From contig VTFK01000073.1 of assembly GCA_009617715.1 (NCBI GenBank), positions 124,001-188,000 of the forward strand: a stretch of DNA of 64,000 nt, read 5' to 3'. Both the position numbers and the translations under genes were made by a program. The notes beneath the pieces were generated by a model. It saw only the letters and a list, made by a program, of their open reading frames with translations. It was not told the origin of the DNA and searched no databases. This DNA comes from Plectrocnemia conspersa (Eukaryota > Arthropoda > Insecta > Trichoptera > Polycentropodidae). Positions 58,151 through 64,000 of this stretch are shown here, piece by piece (the stretch's first letter is position 1; every line of letters starts with the position of its first letter).

Positions 58151-58780
58151 GTGTTGTAAGTTTTCTCATAAATATTGAAAGCGATGTTTTGACATTAAAT
58201 TTCTATGAAAAAAATATATTTTATCCATATAAATATTTTCCAAATAAAATAATATTATTTACCTATTTCATTTTATAAAATATCTAAAAATGATCCTATG
58301 TCAATAAATACACTCGTACTTATCGTATGTCATTGATTAGATTAAACTTTTTTATTTATTTTCACATGAAAATATTGATCTAAAATAATAATTATTCATA
58401 TTTGAGTATTTTTACAAGCTATGAAATTAAAAAATAGGATAATATAATATTTAACATATTAACAGATTATTGAATTTTTGCGATGAATAAGTATGTTCTC
58501 AAAGCAGTTTTAATCGACTATATATTTTTTTTAAACTTATTTATTTACAGCAGTTCCTAAAACAATATCATTAAAATAGGCACATATTTATAGATTGCTC
58601 TAATATTATTGATATTTCTAAAGAATTACTGATTTTTGAGAAAAAATACAAAATTAATAAGATTTTAAACTAAGCAAAAATTATTTTAGACAAACATGAT
58701 ACCAACTAGTTTATCACATAATTTATTTGAATTTAAGAAAATATTATGGACAATATTTCATATTTTGCATTAGAGATTTC

Positions 58781-58786
<6 letters not shown>
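58151..58786. other. AT-rich spacer
   Basis: AT-rich sequence leading into the AT microsatellite. Confidence 0.45.

Positions 58787-58842
<56 letters not shown>
58787..58842. repeat. AT dinucleotide microsatellite
   Basis: 56 nt of uninterrupted AT, 28 units. Likely highly polymorphic. The open frame across it (58727-58936) is an artefact of the repeat. Confidence 0.95.
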
Positions 58843-58845
<3 letters not shown>

Positions 58846-58929
58846 TTTCATATTGTGTTATTTGTTATACAATCGTATTTTTCCGTTAACCCTCAACAAA
58901 TGTCTATACATTTATACTTTTTTTCCCGA

Positions 58930-59900
58930 AGTTTGACAGTTTGTAGTAGCAAACAGTGAGCACAGAAGTGCATTTAATCATTAATCACCCAGCTCTCGTC
59001 TCTGAAACACAAAAATTGTTTCAACCCAGAAGAAATCAGTATACAAACACACATATAAGGATTCATTGGGGCGAAACGTAAAATTTCAATAATTTGAAAA
59101 GGACTCATTTTTCAAGTGCGGTCCCGTGATTTTCTTACAGAATCATTAGTGTTTTGAGCGTAACGTGAAATTTTGAAAAGGCCCCTATCTGTCCGAGGCA
59201 TCAATGGCGCAGGAGATACGTGGTGCGGCATTATGTGTTAGGTTTTCGATACGCAGAGCGTAAAGATCGATCCCGTTGGCTTTGATACAAGACTTTCATT
59301 AGGGATATTGGGTTTTTGTTCTATGTGTAACAAGAAGAGGCCGAAATGAGGATGAATGGCAACGCTACGGGGGATAGAACCAATGTTTCTCTCTATCGGG
59401 CGCCAACTTACAAAAGACTTGTATTCACGGACCTCGTTTTGTATTCGCCGTGAATAGGGCGTTTGCCCAATCGACGATTCTTATCCGTTGCTTAATTATT
59501 TTAAAAGTCTAATCTAGATATATAGAGAAAGTTATGAATGTGGGGAGGGTGGTATAAATGACGCTTTCATGCTTTGGGACTTGGACATCATACGCTTTTC
59601 AAGATCCATTTCTTATATTAAATTGTGACATGCGACACATTTTTCGAGTATTCGCAAAGGAACTGTAAATAATGTTGCGTTATTGCTTGTGCACTTCTCC
59701 AAGGAGAGGATAATGAGATCTTTTCGTTCTGTTATCGGATAGAAAAGAGCAGTAAATAATGCGGATGTGACGTAATATAAGTTCCCTGGCGGTGGCTCTC
59801 CGCACCATTAGTGGTTGAAAGCTGAGACACCTCCGAATCTACCCGTACATATGCTCGAGAAAAGCTTCAGCTAACCGACGTCTTCGGCCAGGGATTCGTA
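58930..59900. other. Largest GC-richer block, candidate regulatory element
   Basis: About 950 bp of complex DNA without any copy in the window. It includes TATTCACGG...CCGTGAATA (59422-59456), GGGCGCCAACTTAC near 59399, GGCGGTGGCTCTCCGCACC near 59788 and ACCGACGTCTTCGG near 59875. Very few long frames for its length. Together with the 57.4-58.15 kb block this is the longest non-repetitive complex region. Confidence 0.4.
59422..59456. other. Inverted repeat TATTCACGG / CCGTGAATA
   Basis: Perfect 9-bp arms (59422-59430 and 59448-59456) with a 17-nt spacer. Resembles a dyad binding site or small hairpin. Confidence 0.7.
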
Positions 59901-60890
59901 ACATTTTAATATATTTTATAAATTAAGAATTAGCAAAACAGTTATTCAACTCTAAATTAAAGTTTTTAGTCCATTAAATATAAGCCACGGTTCTTGAAAA
60001 ATATTTAATAGCATATGCACAAATTATCAACTATTCGTAACTAAATAAATATGTTATTAAAATTTTAAGTTAATAACATCTTACAACAAACAATTCAAAA
60101 ACAATTAATATATAAAACTTGCAGGGCATATGTAATTATTTTTTTATTAATATTAGTTAATTTGATTTTAATTTATATGTTAATGTTTATTTAAGATATA
60201 ATTTAAATCGTTTATGGTATTAAAGGAGAAATCAACAAGGTGTAAATTTAATTTTTTAAATAATATACTTAAAATCTTACAGAGTTTTATATGATACTAA
60301 AAAGCAAAATAGTAAAAAGCTTTATTGAATAAAATAAAATTAGGAATAATTTTGCACTGCGATAAAATGAAAAATCAAGTAAAATTTTTAAGGTAAAAAT
60401 AATTTAAAACTCTTTACAAAATACGTGGTTTTACATACTTTGACTTATTTATAACCTGTTATAATATACTGCATAGCTGTAAATGTGTCACATTATAATG
60501 AATAAAACTTTAACGTAAAATGTTACAAAACGTTGTCTTATGTTAGCAATAAAGACGTACTTCATGATCTAGTTGCTCCCACAGCACACCAACATCAAGG
60601 CACCAATCATGCAATATGGACAATTTCAAAATAGGATTAAGCCCTTCAAACTAATCTAGTTATTTTTACTAGAACTTATTCAGTGATAGTGATTGTAAAG
60701 TATAAAACAAAACATTTTTGACGTCAATGGGTAAACATAGTATGTAAAAACAAATATTAAAAAATAAATATAAAGTAAATTAATTATTGGTCATATAAAA
60801 CAGTTATACAAAAATATATAACCTCACACAGATTAATTGCAATAAAAATATGGTTCGCTCTTAATATTCTGAAAAATTTGAATAACTTTA
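59901..60890. other. AT-rich stretch, no gene seen
   Basis: AT-rich with poly-A runs; no open frame of note. Confidence 0.5.
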
Positions 60891-60956
60891 TTTTATCTTA
60901 AAATCCATAATTGTTGGGTTTGATTTTATCTTAAAATACATCATTGTTGGGTTTGA
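60891..60956. repeat. 33-bp tandem duplication
   Basis: Two adjacent 33-nt units (60891-60923 and 60924-60956), each ending in ATTGTTGGGTTTGA, differ at two positions. Recent slippage or local duplication in AT-rich DNA. Confidence 0.9.
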
Positions 60957-63049
60957 TTTTAATATTCTCAACGCCACATAAGATACAGAGTATACTTATA
61001 ATTTTTTTAAAGCTTTTATTTTTCTTATATTGTTGATCTTGTTTCATATTGATGTTGAGCCAGCATAGAATTTTACTTTAGTAATATATATTGAATATAG
61101 ATGGCATACTACTTTTAATCAAGTATAATTTTAAGGCAATAACTCGTATGGGTATGTGTCACAATTAACAGTGAAAAATAAATCGACAATAAAAACCGTT
61201 ATATAATAGCAAAAAACTGCTTATAACAATTGACTCGATAATTCTAAAAGATAAAAAATATAAAGAGATTATTTTGTAGAATTTTTTTGTATAAAAAATA
61301 TTTTTATATTATTTTGATCCAAAGATCAAAATCAGCTTTATATATATTCTATATAAATAATTATTTTTAAGATAATAATTAAAATAAAATTGTCAATATT
61401 CAATAAAGAAAACTAAATTAAAATAAATTACACACATATTTTTCAGCTACTTTTAACATTTTAGCACAAAAGAGTATACTTATACTTTAAAAATGCTTAT
61501 AACCTATAGTCAACAATTTTTAAACGCAATATGTAGTATTTATTAATTTATTATAACGATAAAATCCAAATGCGTCTTACACATAAAATATTATTTTATT
61601 ACTACGATAAATGCAAATAATTAAACCAAATTTTACTAAATATTTTGTGAATATCTTAATTACATAAAAATAAAATAACGTAATATTACAATCAATTTAA
61701 AAACACTCTTTTTAACTCCTTAAATTATAAATCTTTTTAACTCCTTATACGAAATAATAAAAAAATATGTTTCTAGTCTTTCTACAGATACCTCATTTAA
61801 CAATATGATCTGCTAAGTTTAACGCCAATTTACCAGTGCGTTTGATTTTGCAAAGATTATTAAAACTGTGGGAGATTGCAACACAGGAACTTATTCCATG
61901 ACTAAGAAATTCTAATGTGCTAAAAAATAATGTAATAAAATTTAAAAAGTATCAGAAATATTTTCCACGTAAGAGATATGATTCATTATCATATATAATG
62001 TCAAGATCTATGTATCATATAAGAAAAATCACATGTATTATATAAACATAAAAATGTTTTTTGTTTTTGAAACATATGATATCAAGAAATCTCTCGTTTA
62101 GGCATATAGGAAAAATATAGATTTTAAATCAATGTGTAATTTTACATGTAAAAAACAATTTAAAGAATTTATTATATTTCGTTCTAATTTATCATAGAAT
62201 TAAGCTGGTCTATCATGTATACACAACTAATTTAAAAAATGTCCTTATTTTTAATTACACGCCCGCTAAAAACATGTGTCACACACTCACATTGATATGC
62301 ATGTTTTACGTTTAATAAAACCTGGGTACTTCAATAACAACTAACTGTCTGTAATTAAAAACGTGTAAACAACGTATCATGCATACTACTGTGTGCAATA
62401 AATGTAAATCGAGATTGAAATTTATACCAAAAATTGCCTTTAAGATATGTATATTCATTATTCAATTATCTATTAACATAATATATGTATAATATTATTT
62501 TATATTTATAAATTTCATCAGTGAGAAAAAACGTCTATATGATTTTGAAATATATTAGAAATATCTGCAAAATGGTATTGAATAACAATTTTCAATATAT
62601 AATATTAAAAACTATAAAATGTCAAATTATCTCTGTAAAAAATTACAGTAAGATTTACCTATTAATTTGAATTTATAATCATGTGTTTTTATATCATAGA
62701 TTAAATCGAAGCATCTATGTTTTTAATGTGCCAAAATTATGTTATTGTAATGGTAAATGTTTTGAAGTCTACTAATATTTTCTTATATGGCATATATTAA
62801 CAGCTTATCACCAGTGAACATTGGCAAGTAGCCGTGAACTCGTGCGTTTTCTTTTATTAAAAAAATACTGGAATACCATCATGTTGGCCTTTATATGAAA
62901 AAATGAAAGATGGTAGCATACTATTTCTACATAAGTTCAAATAAAAAATAAATTATATTTTACTTCAAATTTTTGTATAAAGAGTCTTATCCCATTGCGT
63001 CGTCACCTTTTTAGAGCACTTGAATTTTCTTTTATAAAACGTATGAACC
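60957..63049. other. AT-rich stretch, no gene seen
   Basis: About 2.1 kb of very AT-rich DNA. CTTTTTAACTCCTTA is duplicated near 61708 and 61731. The segment from about 62800 may include decayed sequence downstream of the piggyBac frame (GTGAACTCGTGCGTTTTC near 62833), but nothing recognisable. Confidence 0.45.
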
Positions 63050-63593
63050 ATAATTATTTATGACTAAAATGCAAAAAAAGTTTAAAATTTTACTAAATCT
63101 ATTTCTTGACATATATTTTCGAAATATCGGCGTCTCAATAGACCAATAATAATTTAAACACCCCTTATGAACTATACCCATTGTAAAAGTAAACTAAACC
63201 ACGTTTTTCATTTCACTTACTATCACATCGTTCCATTCTGCGGTTTTTTCTATATTTTTGTACTTGTGAGATGTTTGCCGATGATATAAATTTGTTTCTG
63301 AAACTATTATTTCGAACAAATCATCGGCAATAAGTAAATTGGCTACTTCTTCGATGCTTTCCCAATTGTTAGGAAAAACTTGTTCCCCTGGAATACCTTC
63401 GAAATCTTAATTATCACTTGTGAGTATAAATTCACTTCAGTCTTCTGAAATAATATCACTATCACTATCACACTCACCATCATTGGTCAAAAGTAAATTC
63501 ATAACACGCGGTCCATGTTCACGTACACTTGAATTAGATTCACTTTCGCACAGTTTCAAAATTTTCCAAAAAGGTTTGATCTCTTTCGTCCAT
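63050..63593 (-). mobile_element. piggyBac transposase N-terminal half, decayed
   Basis: On the minus strand, an ATG at 63593-63591 opens MDERDQTFLENFETVRK. After a frameshift the frame reads CESESNSSVREHG, an acidic CDSDSDIISED stretch typical of the family's N-terminus, then WESIEEVANLLIADDLFEII and VSETNLYHRQTSHKYKN (about 63350-63240). This fits the piggyBac block FFxDDLxExIVxxTNLYAxQ. Further on it gives FTMGIVHKGCLNYYWS and TPIFRKYMSRNRFSKIL (about 63190-63085), matching MGIVKxPSLxxYWSxDxxxxTPIFxxxMSRNRFxxIL. Three or more in-frame stops and one frameshift are present. The catalytic Asp region and terminal repeats are not seen. Strong family assignment, dead copy. Confidence 0.9.
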
Positions 63594-64000
63594 TTTAGGT
63601 GATTAAAAATATATTTTTTTTAATTAAAATCCTAATCACAAAATATCACTAAGTGAAGAGCAATTTACGCGATACGTTTCGATGGATAGAGATCAGATCA
63701 GAAGAGAGTACAGAATTCGGGAATTCCACACAATAGATGAAAGAGATGACGAATATTGTTTTGGTTAGATGCCCGACCCCGACCAATGCGATGCTAAATT
63801 TGTACATAAATCTTAATGAAAACAAAAAAAAGTTTAAGAATACAAATATTCAGCATCCCGCTGTTTAAATTTTAAAAAAAATACGTCTGCGATAATATAA
63901 CCTATTTTACAAGTAAGTGTGTGCTGTTTTAATAAATAAAATTTAATCAAAATTTAATCAAAACCATTTGTTGATTATTCACATGACATTAAAACTATAA
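63594..64000. other. Upstream flank of the piggyBac relic
   Basis: AT-rich to mixed DNA, with TTAATT at 63620-63625, GAATTCGGGAATTC (63714-63727, a dyad) and GCCCGACCCCGACC near 63771. It may include the piggyBac 5' UTR and end, but no TTAA-flanked CCCT-type terminus could be placed with confidence. Confidence 0.35.

Noticed and set aside
58727..58936. 69-codon frame over the AT microsatellite
   Set aside because: Most of the translation is alternating Ile-Tyr from the AT repeat, an artefact.
1..64000. CRISPR array, rRNA operon, Hox or other identifiable host gene
   Set aside because: No regularly spaced identical repeats, no rRNA words and no homeodomain or other host domain were seen in any frame.

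Overview
This window looks like non-coding DNA from an AT-rich eukaryotic genome, most plausibly an insect and perhaps a lepidopteran. The grounds are long AT-rich low-complexity stretches, no operon-like or dense coding layout, and relics of insect-type transposons (two mariners, a piggyBac, pogo/Tigger-like elements, Jockey/CR1-type LINEs and a probable tRNA-derived SINE). I found no intact host protein-coding gene and no convincing host exon, rRNA, functional tRNA or CRISPR array. The longest open frames are either LINE relics or fall in non-repetitive blocks where no protein family is recognisable. The species cannot be fixed from the sequence alone.

The layout alternates at roughly 2 kb scale. 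AT-rich stretches are interrupted by about 30 GC-richer, more complex blocks of 200-1000 bp, for example 770-1075, 2780-3240, 8380-9060, 12440-13010, 15420-16130, 21600-22240, 33000-33580, 37320-37990, 41555-42170, 43860-44550, 47150-48080, 51220-51720, 55420-56230, 57400-58150 and 58930-59900. These blocks are rich in ATTA, TTTAT and TATC-type sequences and short inverted repeats, and they do not repeat each other. I infer a gene desert or very large intron carrying candidate cis-regulatory elements. That is inference by eye and needs a cross-species alignment.

The mobile fraction is mostly old and broken. Main pieces: a pogo/Tigger-like C-terminus (about 7.8-8.2 kb), a mariner 3' end with its terminal repeat (10.6 kb, minus), a GC-rich foldback element (13.2-13.7 kb), two LINE tails sharing one 3' UTR (15 and 36.3-37.1 kb), a tRNA-related SINE head (34.05 kb), a composite MITE/palindrome (39.6-40.2 kb, related to 0.19-0.49 kb), a relic of a multicopy arthropod ORF family (46.3-47.1 kb), a pogo/Tigger DDE fragment (50.5-50.95 kb, minus), a mariner transposase fragment (52.85-53.15 kb, plus) and a piggyBac N-terminal half (63.05-63.6 kb, minus). 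Two further dispersed families, called A and B here, were found by comparing the window with itself. Family A lies at 3.7, 5.7, 17.3 and 32.3 kb. Family B lies at 18.0, 32.5 and 35.8 kb, with a possible fragment at 25.0 kb.

The most unusual items are the foldback element at 13193-13676 with about seven GCCGCGC-type subterminal units, the two distant hairpins sharing GAAAGCTC/GAGCTTTC arms (3199-3221 and 55628-55649), the nearly perfect 13-bp GC-rich hairpin at 45815-45844, and the 27-bp AT-rich hairpin at 40313-40373.
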